From an uncultured Collinsella sp. (GTDB lineage Bacteria; Actinomycetota; Coriobacteriia; Coriobacteriales; Coriobacteriaceae): a stretch of DNA of 5,643 nt. The notes under the pieces are model-generated. The model had not been told where the DNA came from. It made no database searches and saw only the letters and a list, made by a program, of their open reading frames with translations. The DNA lies in contig CABQMC010000110.1 of NCBI GenBank assembly GCA_902465115.1, positions 1-5,643 on the forward strand, read 5' to 3'. The stretch's first letter is position 1; the number at the start of each line of letters is the position of its first letter. This document shows, in pieces, positions 5,481-5,643 of this stretch. The translations under genes were made by a program, and so were the position numbers.

Positions 5481-5592
5481 GTATGTCCCCGATGTAGGCA
5501 TACCGCTCGTCTAACTAGGGGTTGCAATCGTCGTGTTCCGCGTTACCCTAATGGGCGCATTGTTTCCAAATTGTTAACGAGGGGTTGCCGTA
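5481..5592 (+). promoter_or_regulatory. Leader of the 3' gene with possible promoter and AGGGGTTGC repeat
   Basis: A weak promoter can be proposed: TTGCAA at 5522-5527, a 16-base spacer, and TACCCT at 5544-5549. The 9-base sequence AGGGGTTGC occurs twice on the same strand, at 5517-5525 overlapping the -35-like box and at 5580-5588 overlapping the ribosome binding site of the next gene. The repeat may be chance or a binding site. Nothing else is recognised in this stretch. Confidence 0.25.
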
Positions 5593-5643
5593 ATGGCTGA
5601 CGAGCACGAAACAGAAAGCCAGGCATGGGCGATTGAGGCTGCC
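5593..5643 (+). CDS. Start of an unidentified gene (17 codons in window)
   Basis: An ATG at 5593 opens a frame that runs off the window, giving MADEHETESQAWAIEAA. GAGGGG at 5579-5584 can serve as a ribosome binding site eight bases upstream, and a leader with a possible promoter lies after the strong hairpin that closes the asp23 operon. The acidic, polar, alanine-containing start looks like a cytosolic protein. Seventeen residues are not enough to name a family and I do not recognise it. Confidence 0.6.
   Translation, partial: MADEHETESQAWAIEAA

Noticed and set aside
1..5643. Search for tRNA, rRNA, riboswitch, insertion sequence, toxin-antitoxin or defence genes
   Set aside because: No cloverleaf, conserved rRNA segment, recognisable riboswitch, transposase motif or defence-type domain was seen by eye; coding space is taken up by housekeeping and envelope genes.

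Overview
The window is about 5.6 kb of GC-rich bacterial chromosome with every recognisable gene on the + strand. The best guess for the source is a gut actinobacterium of the class Coriobacteriia, Collinsella-like. This rests on the GC-rich codon usage, an Asp23/AmaP/DUF2273 module of the kind best known from Firmicutes sitting in a GC-rich genome, and short GGGGACAGG-type intergenic repeats. It is an inference from gene content and style, not from a marker gene.

Layout from left to right. (1) 1-506: the 3' part of lgt, prolipoprotein diacylglyceryl transferase. (2) 507-673: a spacer with a short hairpin repeat that could also end lgt transcription, running into the poorly defined 5' end of the next gene. 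(3) 674-2761 (reading frame open from 569): a large polytopic membrane protein resembling the DUF6020/GT-C-like glycosyltransferase group. (4) 2762-2932: a spacer with a second copy of the repeat and probably the yebC promoter. (5) 2933-3739: a YebC/PmpR/TACO1-family protein with an extra segment of about 20 residues. (6) 3740-3905: two hairpins, the second a strong intrinsic terminator, overlapped at its T-run by a TATAAT box that may drive the next operon. (7) 3906-5387: a three-gene cell-envelope operon of AmaP-like anchor, DUF2273 small membrane protein and Asp23/Gls24 protein, with the first two genes overlapping by 8 bp. (8) 5388-5592: two consecutive terminator-like hairpins, one with a perfect 15-bp stem, then a leader region with a possible promoter. 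(9) 5593 to the end: the first 17 codons of an unidentified gene.

Most genes act at the envelope. Lgt lipidates lipoprotein precursors. The DUF6020-like protein probably handles a lipid-linked sugar or envelope polymer. By analogy with Staphylococcus, AmaP and the DUF2273 protein would hold Asp23 at the membrane. YebC is a cytosolic expression factor with its own transcription unit.

No mobile element gene, CRISPR array, tRNA, rRNA or obvious new defence system was found. The observations most worth checking are the paired hairpin repeats placed just after stop codons, the missing or frameshifted start of the DUF6020-like gene, and the compact hairpin-rich yebC/amaP spacer.
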